DNA of 64,000 bases, from positions 33,254 through 97,253 of the forward strand of contig JAWLDZ010000002.1 in NCBI GenBank assembly GCA_041686355.1. The letters are read 5' to 3'. The stretch comes from DSBN01 sp041686355 (GTDB lineage Bacteria; Spirochaetota; Spirochaetia; DSM-16054; Sediminispirochaetaceae). The first letter of the stretch is position 1. Each line of letters begins with the position of its first letter. The translations under genes and the position numbers were made by a program. The notes beneath the pieces were generated by a model. It made no database searches. It saw only the letters and a list, made by a program, of their open reading frames with translations, and was not told where the DNA came from. Of this stretch, positions 52,616 to 60,451 are shown piece after piece.

Positions 52616-53905
52616 ATGAAAAAAACATTAGCATTGCTCATTGTTGTTATGATGTTGGTTCCGTTTGTGGTTATTGCAGGGGGCCAACAAGAACAAGGGC
52701 AAAAATCCGAGAAGGTCGTTGTGGATGTAATGGCATACGGCGACAACTCGAACCAGGAAGGGGTGAGCTGGAAGCGTATCGTGGAAGCCTTTGAGAAGCA
52801 AAATCCAAACATCGATATTGATGATGAAATGCTGTATGACGAAGCCTACCACCAGAAGGTAGTTGCACGGCTGGCAGCCGGCGATGTGCCTGATATGGCC
52901 TACATGGGCGCCGATGCACGCTGGGGAGCACCATGGAAAGAAGCCGATCAGCAATGGGACCACCGCGAATACCTTGATCCGATGTACGACCGCGATCTAA
53001 TTCCTGCCATGGGACCGAACGGCGAAATATATGAGATTCCCCTCGGAACCTCCAACATTACCACTGTACTTTTTATGAATGAAGACCTGGTAAAGTCACT
53101 CGGTTTCTCAGCACCTGAAACTTATGAAGACATGGTTGCGATGGTACCGGCCGCTCGTGAAGCCGGCTATGATGTGGTAACTATCGACGGCGCCGACGGA
53201 TGGGCCTGGGGTTCGTGCCTGATGTCGGCTGTGATCGCACGTATGTCCGGCGATCCGAACTGGGTTTCTAAAGCGGTTGCCGGTGAAAACAAGTTCAATG
53301 ATCCGGCAATGTTGAAAACACTGGAATTTGTACAGCAGATGGTGGAAGACGGTGTAATTACCGAAAAATCCGTACTGGTTGACTACGGTGCAAACACTTC
53401 AAAATATAATAACGGCGAAGCACTGTTTATGGTACAGGGGCAGTGGGTTGCAGGTGCGATCGAAAATCCCGATGTAAAGGCCGCTACACAATTGATGGCA
53501 TGGCCGGAACTTCCCGGACAGAAAGACGGTGTTGAAGGGTCTGTAGCAGCCGCTATTCAGGTAGGCTACGGCCTCACCAAGAAGGGCGCCTCTGATCCGG
53601 CAGTTCGCGATGCAGCACTCAAGTTTTTGAACTACTTTTATTCCGAAGCCGAATCTACTCAGCGCCTACGGGACGGAGCAATTGTGGCACCAATTCTTAA
53701 GGGTTATGAGGTACCCGAAGATATTGAACCGATTGTGAAACGCAAGGTAGAACTTGCTCAGACTGCAATGAACACTGAAGTTATTGATGCGTTCCTTACC
53801 GGAGCACCGAACGATGCTCTGAACTCGGGAGCCCAGAAAATTGTTGCCGGTCAGGCCACTCCTCAGGAAGTTGCCGATCAAGTTGAAAAACTTGCCCGAC
53901 AGTAG
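52616..53905 (+). CDS. Sugar ABC transporter substrate-binding protein
   Basis: 429 residues. Signal peptide to GG at residue ~21 (VVIAGGQQEQGQ), without lipobox Cys, so free in the periplasm. Family 1 solute-binding features: FEKQNPNIDIDDEML, VVARLAAGDVPDMAYMG, and GEALFMVQGQWVAGAI. It captures an oligosaccharide for the two permeases downstream. Two hairpins flanking the gene (52574-52590, 53921-53945) would favour its transcript over the permeases. Confidence 0.93.
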   Translation: MKKTLALLIVVMMLVPFVVIAGGQQEQGQKSEKVVVDVMAYGDNSNQEGVSWKRIVEAFEKQNPNIDIDDEMLYDEAYHQKVVARLAAGDVPDMAYMGADARWGAPWKEADQQWDHREYLDPMYDRDLIPAMGPNGEIYEIPLGTSNITTVLFMNEDLVKSLGFSAPETYEDMVAMVPAAREAGYDVVTIDGADGWAWGSCLMSAVIARMSGDPNWVSKAVAGENKFNDPAMLKTLEFVQQMVEDGVITEKSVLVDYGANTSKYNNGEALFMVQGQWVAGAIENPDVKAATQLMAWPELPGQKDGVEGSVAAAIQVGYGLTKKGASDPAVRDAALKFLNYFYSEAESTQRLRDGAIVAPILKGYEVPEDIEPIVKRKVELAQTAMNTEVIDAFLTGAPNDALNSGAQKIVAGQATPQEVADQVEKLARQ

Positions 53906-53920
53906 TAACGAGCTATATAT

Positions 53921-53945
53921 GAGGAGAGGGGATTACCCTCTCCTC
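53921..53945 (+). terminator. Attenuating hairpin after substrate-binding protein gene
   Basis: 10-bp perfect stem GAGGAGAGGG / CCCTCTCCTC with loop GATTA, followed by GTTTC. The weak T-run suggests partial termination or 3' protection, as is common between binding-protein and permease genes. Confidence 0.6.
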
Positions 53946-53978
53946 GTTTCACATCGAACGTAGAGCAGGAGAGTTGTA

Positions 53979-54893
53979 GTGAACTTACGCGACCGTAGGG
54001 AATTTCCGGTATATTTGGGTTTTGTAGCCCCAGCGCTTGTGGTGTATTTGGCAATTGTAGCCTATCCGGTATTCTACTCAGTATTTCTTAGTTTTTCAGA
54101 TTTTAATCCAAACAAGGGCGGAAATTGGAACTTTGTGGGTCTTATGCATTACACGCGTATGCTGCAGGATCCCAACTTCTGGCATGCCTTGAAAAATAAC
54201 CTTATTGTAGTTGCCGTATCGGTCTTCGGACAGATTCCAATAGGTTTTGTGTTGGCTTATATTTTATACAGAAATATGGTAAAGGCACGGATTTTTTTCC
54301 AGTCGATGTTGTTTTTGCCGCACTTTCTATCGGTCATCGTAATCGGAACCATCTGGAAGCGCATGTTCGAGGCCGACGGTCCGGTATCCGGCATAATTCA
54401 GTTTGTGACCGGAGACCCATCTGCCCAATTTACGATGATGTTGCACGCGAATCAGGTTATGATACCGATCGGATTTGCACTGATATGGATTTACACCGGA
54501 TTGTACATGATCATCTTTCTGGCCAACCTGCAGAAGATAGAAGACAGCCTGATTGAATCTGCCAAGATAGATGGGGCAAATGAGGCACAGATCTTCATGA
54601 GGATTATAGTTCCTATTTTGTGGGGAACAATCCTGATTTCCTCGGTACTCGCAATTGCCGGATCTTTGAAGGGATTCGATTTGATTTTTGGTATCACTAC
54701 CCAGGGGCTGCAGCGACAAAACGCCCTGGTGCTTCCAATTTTTATGTATGAGACAGCTTTCAGAGACTATTCCGACCCGATGCGTTTTGCGTACGGATCT
54801 ACTATTTCTAATGCAATCGTAGTTATCAGTCTTATTATGATAGTTATCAGTAATTTAATCAGCAAACGGTTTAATCCCGGAGAGGAGGAATAA
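53979..54893 (+). CDS. Sugar ABC transporter permease (MalF/UgpA type)
   Basis: 304 residues, six membrane helices. GTG start after AGGAGA. The EAA loop that contacts the ATPase reads ESAKIDGANEAQIFMRIIVP near residues 190-209. First inner-membrane subunit of the importer; second permease follows directly. No ATPase gene is in the operon, so a shared MsmK/UgpC-like ATPase elsewhere is expected. Confidence 0.94.
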   Translation: MNLRDRREFPVYLGFVAPALVVYLAIVAYPVFYSVFLSFSDFNPNKGGNWNFVGLMHYTRMLQDPNFWHALKNNLIVVAVSVFGQIPIGFVLAYILYRNMVKARIFFQSMLFLPHFLSVIVIGTIWKRMFEADGPVSGIIQFVTGDPSAQFTMMLHANQVMIPIGFALIWIYTGLYMIIFLANLQKIEDSLIESAKIDGANEAQIFMRIIVPILWGTILISSVLAIAGSLKGFDLIFGITTQGLQRQNALVLPIFMYETAFRDYSDPMRFAYGSTISNAIVVISLIMIVISNLISKRFNPGEEE

Positions 54894-56009
54894 ATGCCGC
54901 GCGATGTTGTATCCGACAAAAAATTTTCCCCTTCGGCGCTGGTAAGCAAGTTGCTTTCATATACTGTCTTAATAACCTGGGTGTTGATTACTATCCTCCC
55001 CCTGTTTTGGTTAGGATATTCATCTTTTAAGTCCAATGAAGAGCTGACCCGTGACATTTTTGCCTTTCCGCACGAATTGTTTGATAACTACAACGATCAA
55101 TATGAGGTGATAGCCACGCAGCTTAATGTTATTCCCGATTATGATACCGACAAGGATATCCGTGAGCGTTTGATCATCGAATCGAGCACTATCGCCCCTG
55201 GACGGCGGCTGATGGTTCATTTTTTGGTGAAAGAGGAACTGCCGCCGCAGATTGCCGCTCTCAAGCCTGGTGATACTCTGACCCTATCACAGCTCCCGGA
55301 TAAAATGCGCTGGAGGCTAAGCTGGAAAACTATCTGGTTTAACTACACATCGGCCTTTGAGCGCGGCGGTTTGGGTTTCAAATTCCTAAACAGTATTCTT
55401 TATACTACCGTCTCGACTTTCTTTATCATTTTCTTAGGACTGATGGCGGCTTTCGGGTTCAGCAAAATGCCGTTTAAGAAAATCTCGGCGGGTTTGATGG
55501 CGTTGATAGGCTTTGGGTATCTGATAAGTCAGCACCAGGTTATTATTCCGCTGTTTCTAATGTACTCGTCGGTAAACCTCACCGATACCCACATTGGCAT
55601 CATCATTGCCTATGTCGCCTTCGGACTGCCGATCTCCGTCCTACTGACCACTCAATTTATGCGCGGTCTGCCGAGCAGTCTGATAGAATCAGCCAAGATA
55701 GACGGGGCGAGCACCTTCAGGAGTTTTCTCAGCATCATTGCACCGATGTGCAAGCCGGTTATGGTGACGGTGGGAATTATAAGTGCATTAGGCATCTGGA
55801 ACGAATTTCTAATGGTACTGGTACTGGCGAGCTCCGATGCCACCAAATCCCTGCCGGTAGGGGTCTATTCATTCTCGAGTTTGACCGGTACGCAGCTCGG
55901 ATGGCAGCTGGCAGCCTTGGTAATCGCCACCGCGCCGACCATGGTAGTGTACTTTTCCTTCCAGCGACAGCTCACTCGGGGAGTTGTCGGGGGAGCAATT
56001 AAAGGGTAA
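54894..56009 (+). CDS. Sugar ABC transporter permease (MalG/UgpE type) with enlarged periplasmic loop
   Basis: 371 residues, against ~275-300 for most of the family. TM1 (TVLITWVLITILPLFWLGY) is followed by an insertion of about 80 residues (FPHELFDNYNDQYEV to LPDKMRWRLSW) before the usual NYTSAF and TM2. The EAA loop is ESAKIDGASTFRSFLSIIAP. The ATG follows the first permease stop without a gap. The large loop may contact the binding protein. Confidence 0.93.
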   Translation: MPRDVVSDKKFSPSALVSKLLSYTVLITWVLITILPLFWLGYSSFKSNEELTRDIFAFPHELFDNYNDQYEVIATQLNVIPDYDTDKDIRERLIIESSTIAPGRRLMVHFLVKEELPPQIAALKPGDTLTLSQLPDKMRWRLSWKTIWFNYTSAFERGGLGFKFLNSILYTTVSTFFIIFLGLMAAFGFSKMPFKKISAGLMALIGFGYLISQHQVIIPLFLMYSSVNLTDTHIGIIIAYVAFGLPISVLLTTQFMRGLPSSLIESAKIDGASTFRSFLSIIAPMCKPVMVTVGIISALGIWNEFLMVLVLASSDATKSLPVGVYSFSSLTGTQLGWQLAALVIATAPTMVVYFSFQRQLTRGVVGGAIKG

Positions 56010-56020
56010 AAGGATTTACA

Positions 56021-57772
56021 GTGTTTATACTCACAAATCACATTGGTTATGAAATCGACGGGAGGAAGACTGCCCTCATAGCGGGGGAGGCGGGGGAATC
56101 GCTGAGCGCCGGGGCGGAGGTATTTCTGATCGGTACAGATCGTGCACACGGTACGCTATCTCTGGCTGCGCCTGGAATGCGCACAGAGGTTCAAGGTTGG
56201 AAAGGCCGCTTTTTCCACGATATCGATTTTTCAGGTTTGAAAGAAGCGGGACGGTATAAGTTGCGGCTGCGGGATGGCGAGGAGATAATTGAAAGCTCAA
56301 CGTTTAAAGTTGAACCGGGACTGCTCGCCGACAGCTGTATCTCGGATGTACTGTTTTACTTTAAGTCGCAGCGGGCCGGCTGGCGCTGGGACGAAACCGA
56401 CCGGCAGGTCGGTTTTTACGGCGGACGTACGGATAAGGTTGATGTTCACGGCGGCTGGTACGATGCGGCCGGCGACTACAGCAAGTACCTGTCGCACCTC
56501 TCCTATGCCAACTACATGAACCCTCAGCAGATTCCCTTGGTTGTATGGGCGCTGTTTGAGTTGAAGGACAGTTTAGCGGAGAGTTCAAAGTACGGCGGTA
56601 CACTATTAGAAGAGCGGGCGCTGGAAGAGGCGCTGTACGGTACCGATTTTCTGATGCGGATGCAGGACCCGGAGGGGTATTTTTACATAACCCTGTTCGA
56701 TCAGTGGAGCAAAGAGAACGACAAACGGATGATTTCTGCCTTCCGCGGCAAGGAGGGCATCCGGATGGATAATTATCAGGCCGGCTTACGCCAGGGCGGC
56801 GGAATGGCGATAGCCGCCCTGGCGCGGGCGGCCCGCTGCAGACTCTCCGGCGAATACGAAACCTCCGACTATCTGCAGGCAGCTCTGCGCGGATGGGATC
56901 ATCTGTTGCAGTACGGAACCGGGTACCTGGACAACGGCCGTGAAAACATCATCGACGTATACTGTGCCTTGATGGCGGCAAAGGAACTTTTCAAAACCAC
57001 CGGCGACCAGCGCTTTTTAGCCGCCGCAGAAGCTCGGGCGGGTGAACTATACCGCCTGTACGACCGGCAGCAAGGATATTGGCTGGTGGAGCCCGACTCG
57101 CAGCGGCCCTATTTTCATGCGGTCGAAGCGGGCCTGCCAATTGTCGCCCTTACCGAGTACCTCAAAATTGCCGAAGTGAGTGCGGATAGCAGGGCGCAAA
57201 GCGAGGATTTAGTACGTTGGGCAACAAAGGATATATTGACTGTGACCGGCGGCGTTCAAAATCCGTTTCTATTGGCGCGGCAGTGGGTAAAACCGGTGGA
57301 AGGTGCCGTTCGGGCAGCCTTCTTTATCCCGCATACGAATGAGAGCGGCTACTGGTGGCAGGGCGAGAATGCCCGACTGGCCTCGCTATCCTGTGCGGTC
57401 CGTCGGGCAAAACCGTATGTGGGTGATCTGCCTGGCGAGTCATCTCAAAGAAACGCGGTTGAAAAAGAAGAGCTGGACGAGTTTGCCGATGCGCAGCTGC
57501 ACTGGATTCTCGGGCGAAACCCCTACGACATGTGTATGCTGCAGGGACACGGGCGGAGTAACCCGCGCTACGAAGAGTTCTACCCGAATGCGCCGGGGGG
57601 AATCTGCAACGGCATTACGGCCGGGTTTGTGGACGAAGGGGATATTGATTTTCTGCCGCCCGAAGTAGAAGGGAGGGGTGATCACCGGTGGCGCTGGAGC
57701 GAGCAGTGGATACCGCATGGGGCCTGGTTTCTGCTGGCAATTGCCGCAGACTATGAAAGATGGAAGCAGTAG
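56021..57772 (+). CDS. Glycoside hydrolase family 9 enzyme
   Basis: 583 residues. GTG start after AAAGGA. N-terminal Ig-like CelD_N domain (about 1-95), then an (alpha/alpha)6 barrel with the GH9 catalytic-water motif DAAGDYSKY (Asp148/Asp152) and a C-terminal SEQWIPHGAWFL carrying the acid Glu. No signal peptide, so cytoplasmic. GH9 includes endoglucanases and exo-beta-glucosaminidases; with GH20 and GH2 beside it, action on GlcN/GlcNAc- or glucose-containing oligosaccharides is likely. GH20 starts 3 bp after its stop. Confidence 0.88.
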   Translation: MFILTNHIGYEIDGRKTALIAGEAGESLSAGAEVFLIGTDRAHGTLSLAAPGMRTEVQGWKGRFFHDIDFSGLKEAGRYKLRLRDGEEIIESSTFKVEPGLLADSCISDVLFYFKSQRAGWRWDETDRQVGFYGGRTDKVDVHGGWYDAAGDYSKYLSHLSYANYMNPQQIPLVVWALFELKDSLAESSKYGGTLLEERALEEALYGTDFLMRMQDPEGYFYITLFDQWSKENDKRMISAFRGKEGIRMDNYQAGLRQGGGMAIAALARAARCRLSGEYETSDYLQAALRGWDHLLQYGTGYLDNGRENIIDVYCALMAAKELFKTTGDQRFLAAAEARAGELYRLYDRQQGYWLVEPDSQRPYFHAVEAGLPIVALTEYLKIAEVSADSRAQSEDLVRWATKDILTVTGGVQNPFLLARQWVKPVEGAVRAAFFIPHTNESGYWWQGENARLASLSCAVRRAKPYVGDLPGESSQRNAVEKEELDEFADAQLHWILGRNPYDMCMLQGHGRSNPRYEEFYPNAPGGICNGITAGFVDEGDIDFLPPEVEGRGDHRWRWSEQWIPHGAWFLLAIAADYERWKQ

Positions 57773-57775
57773 TGT

Positions 57776-59599
57776 ATGAAACAACTGAAACCGCTTAAAC
57801 GACCGCTTTTAGTGCCGCAGCCGCGTTCAATTGAACTCGGAAAGGCCACCTTCGAGCTAAGTGCCGTTCAACAAAAGCAAATATACGATTTTACCCTCGA
57901 TAAACCATTACCGGACGGGTTTGCATATACACTTGTTGAGCCGTTGCCGGGAAAACACGACTGGTACCAATTAAAAATTCACTCCGACGGCGTTGAGATC
58001 GAGGCTGCAGCGAGAAGCGGTCTGTTCTATGCGCTACAGACTATAAAACAGATTCTCAGACAGAGCAGCAGCGGGGGAGTGCCGACTGGCCAATTTGAAG
58101 ACTGGGCCGATTACAAAGTGCGCGGAGTGCTGTATGACATCAGTCGGGACCGGGTACCGACGCTGGAGACACTGAAAGAGCTGATCAACATGTGGGCCGA
58201 ATGGAAATACAACCAACTCCAGCTGTATACCGAGCATACCTTCGCCTACAGCGGTCATAAAAGCGTATGGAAAAATGCATCACCACTGACCGCTGATGAG
58301 ATGCGCGAGCTGGGTGAGTACTGCCGGCTACGTGGAATAGAGCTGGTACCCAATCAAAATTCCTTCGGACACATGGAACGCTGGCTGCAGCACGAAGAAT
58401 ATACGCATTTAGCCGAATCTCCCGGCGGCTTTTATGATCCCTGGGGCGAGTTTCGCTTCTCATCGTCGACTCTGTCTCCGGCTGTTGATGCAGCAATTCC
58501 ATTTCTCAGCGAACTGTATGATGAGTTGCTCCCGTGTTTTGAATCTGGGTACCTGAATATCGGCGGTGATGAGCCCTGGGAACTAGGGAAGGGGCGCAGC
58601 AAAGCACTATGCGAAACTGAAGGACTCGATCGTCTCTATTTTAACTTTCTAATGAAAATCTACAGTCTGGCTCGGTCCAAGGGAAAAAGTGTTCAGGTGT
58701 ACGGGGATATTGTTATGAAGTATCCCCATTTGATAGAAGAGCTGCCGAAGGATATGGTGCTGATAAACTGGGGGTATGAGGCCGACCATCCCTTTGAGCA
58801 CGAATGTGAACAGATAGCCGCATCAAATTTGTCTTTTTACGTGTGTACCGGAAATTCTGCCTGGAACTCATTGGGCGGCCGTTGGGAAAATACCCGCCTC
58901 AATATTGCGCACGGGGCTGCCCAGGGAATGAAGTACGGGGCGGAAGGGCTGCTTGTGAGCGAATGGGGTGATAATGGCCACTGGCAGCAGCTGTTCGCCG
59001 GATTGCCGGGATTCCTGTTCGGCGCATGTGCAGCCTGGAACCTCGAGGCTCTCACACTCTCGGATCCGGAAGCAGTGTTAGCAGTGCACGTGTTCGAAGG
59101 AAGTCGGGAACTGGCAGCTGCGGCAATGCAGCTGCAACATGTGTGGGAGCAGTCCGGAGTGAGGCTGCACAATGTGTCACTGCCGGCGGTGTTGTTGTTA
59201 GATCCGGTGTTTCCCTATTACCGCAGTGAATATCATCAATTCCAAAACTATAGCTTTGAGAACGAGAATGAGCTGTTGGATTCAGCTAAAGCGAACCTCG
59301 ACCGGGCCATGTCGGCGCCCGACCTAAGCAGTAAAACCGCCCGGTATACCGCAGAGCTGCAGTTCACTCAAAAACTGCTTCAACACGGATGCCGGCTGGG
59401 ACGTCTGCAGATGGCAACCGACCAACTAACCGTGGCCGAGATAGCTTCCGAAGAGCGTAAAGCACTGGCCGCAGAGCTTGAGCCGCTCATAGAAGAGTAC
59501 CGCCGGCTCTGGCTGCAGCGTTCGCGGCCGGGAGGCTTGGCCGACAGTACCGCTAGGATGGAGAGTCTACTGCATAGCTATCGGGAAGATCGGCGGTAG
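57776..59599 (+). CDS. Glycoside hydrolase family 20 beta-N-acetylhexosaminidase-like
   Basis: 607 residues. N-terminal zincin-like domain (GLFYALQTIKQIL), TIM barrel starting RGVLYDISRDRVPTLETLKELI, and the catalytic Asp265-Glu266 pair in GGDEPW. No signal peptide, so intracellular. It removes terminal beta-linked GlcNAc/GalNAc. With the GH2 beta-mannosidase it could split Man-beta-GlcNAc units such as an N-glycan core or mannose-GlcNAc polymers (inference). The C-terminal ~150 residues are helical. Overlaps the convergent regulator gene by 22 bp. Confidence 0.87.
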   Translation: MKQLKPLKRPLLVPQPRSIELGKATFELSAVQQKQIYDFTLDKPLPDGFAYTLVEPLPGKHDWYQLKIHSDGVEIEAAARSGLFYALQTIKQILRQSSSGGVPTGQFEDWADYKVRGVLYDISRDRVPTLETLKELINMWAEWKYNQLQLYTEHTFAYSGHKSVWKNASPLTADEMRELGEYCRLRGIELVPNQNSFGHMERWLQHEEYTHLAESPGGFYDPWGEFRFSSSTLSPAVDAAIPFLSELYDELLPCFESGYLNIGGDEPWELGKGRSKALCETEGLDRLYFNFLMKIYSLARSKGKSVQVYGDIVMKYPHLIEELPKDMVLINWGYEADHPFEHECEQIAASNLSFYVCTGNSAWNSLGGRWENTRLNIAHGAAQGMKYGAEGLLVSEWGDNGHWQQLFAGLPGFLFGACAAWNLEALTLSDPEAVLAVHVFEGSRELAAAAMQLQHVWEQSGVRLHNVSLPAVLLLDPVFPYYRSEYHQFQNYSFENENELLDSAKANLDRAMSAPDLSSKTARYTAELQFTQKLLQHGCRLGRLQMATDQLTVAEIASEERKALAAELEPLIEEYRRLWLQRSRPGGLADSTARMESLLHSYREDRR

Positions 59600-60369
59600 G
59601 CGCCGCCTCCCGGCTGCCGAAGCAGCAAACCGTAGTCGACTAAATACCTGCGAAGGGTTACATAGTCCTCATCCACTTCCGACAGCACAGCGTTTACCGC
59701 CGGTTCACTGTATTCCCGGTCAGGCTCTAACAGGCGTGCTATATAATCAAGCACGACCAGCTTCTCCTTCTGTTTTTTCGGCCAACGGACCAGTTCCAGA
59801 GGGATGGTACGGTTGTCAGCCATCGTGTGGACTCTCAAGTACTTATTTTTTATTTTTTCAGCTTCACGATTGGTGACTACTACCCGCTCATCATCCACCG
59901 TAAGCGGTCCGGCGAACTGATAAAAATCCGAAGCTGCGGCCTTTTTCCTCTCGCTGTGTATATCCAGGAGCTCCATAAGGGTGCAGAGGACCTTAGCTTC
60001 CCTGGTACGCTTTCGCAGTTGAAATCGGTGATTACGGATTGTTGACTCTGCTTTACCGCCGCCCATACGGGCAATTTCAGCGTCACTGTAGCCGGCGTGA
60101 AGCAAGCCCAGTAACTCCACCTGAAGCTCGGTCAAACCGGTGATCCTACGGTCCTGATGCAGAAGTGCCTTAAAGGGGCCACCATGCGCATCCTGAACGT
60201 GAACAGCTGCGGCCCGCCGAGCGTCCATTAGATGTGATTCAGAAGGGTAGATAATACCCTCCTCAAATTCAGCATCGCAGTATACACATTTGTAGTGCTC
60301 TGCGGTTTGCTTAAAGCCTTGCAGTAAAGCCACAAGGTCGGTCTGATCCAATGTGTTTTCAATGTTCAT
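59578..60369 (-). CDS. Transcriptional regulator with zinc knuckle, HTH and DUF2087 domain
   Basis: 263 residues from the ATG at 60369; an ATG five codons earlier lies in the promoter -10 box. N-terminal CVYC followed by two His (HVQDAH) looks like a zinc finger. The middle TELQVELLGLLHAGYSDAEI with STIRNHRFQLRKR is a LuxR-like HTH, and the C-terminal EYSEPAVNAVLSEVDEDYVT then RRYLVDYGLLLRQPGGGAYR is DUF2087. No ribosome site; the promoter predicts a leaderless mRNA. Targets unknown. Confidence 0.85.
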   Translation of the reverse strand: MNIENTLDQTDLVALLQGFKQTAEHYKCVYCDAEFEEGIIYPSESHLMDARRAAAVHVQDAHGGPFKALLHQDRRITGLTELQVELLGLLHAGYSDAEIARMGGGKAESTIRNHRFQLRKRTREAKVLCTLMELLDIHSERKKAAASDFYQFAGPLTVDDERVVVTNREAEKIKNKYLRVHTMADNRTIPLELVRWPKKQKEKLVVLDYIARLLEPDREYSEPAVNAVLSEVDEDYVTLRRYLVDYGLLLRQPGGGAYRRSSR

Positions 60370-60375
60370 AAAATG

Positions 60376-60404
60376 ATTATACATTAATGTTTGTCAAAAG
60401 TCAA
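60376..60404 (-). promoter_or_regulatory. Promoter giving a leaderless mRNA for the DUF2087 regulator
   Basis: Minus strand TTGACT (60404-60399), 17-bp spacer, TATAAT (60381-60376). The ATG at 60369 is 7 bp after the -10 box, at the expected +1. Confidence 0.68.
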
Positions 60405-60451
60405 ACAAAATAACGTAATGTTTGAATAATAAGTAAACATAAATAAATTAT

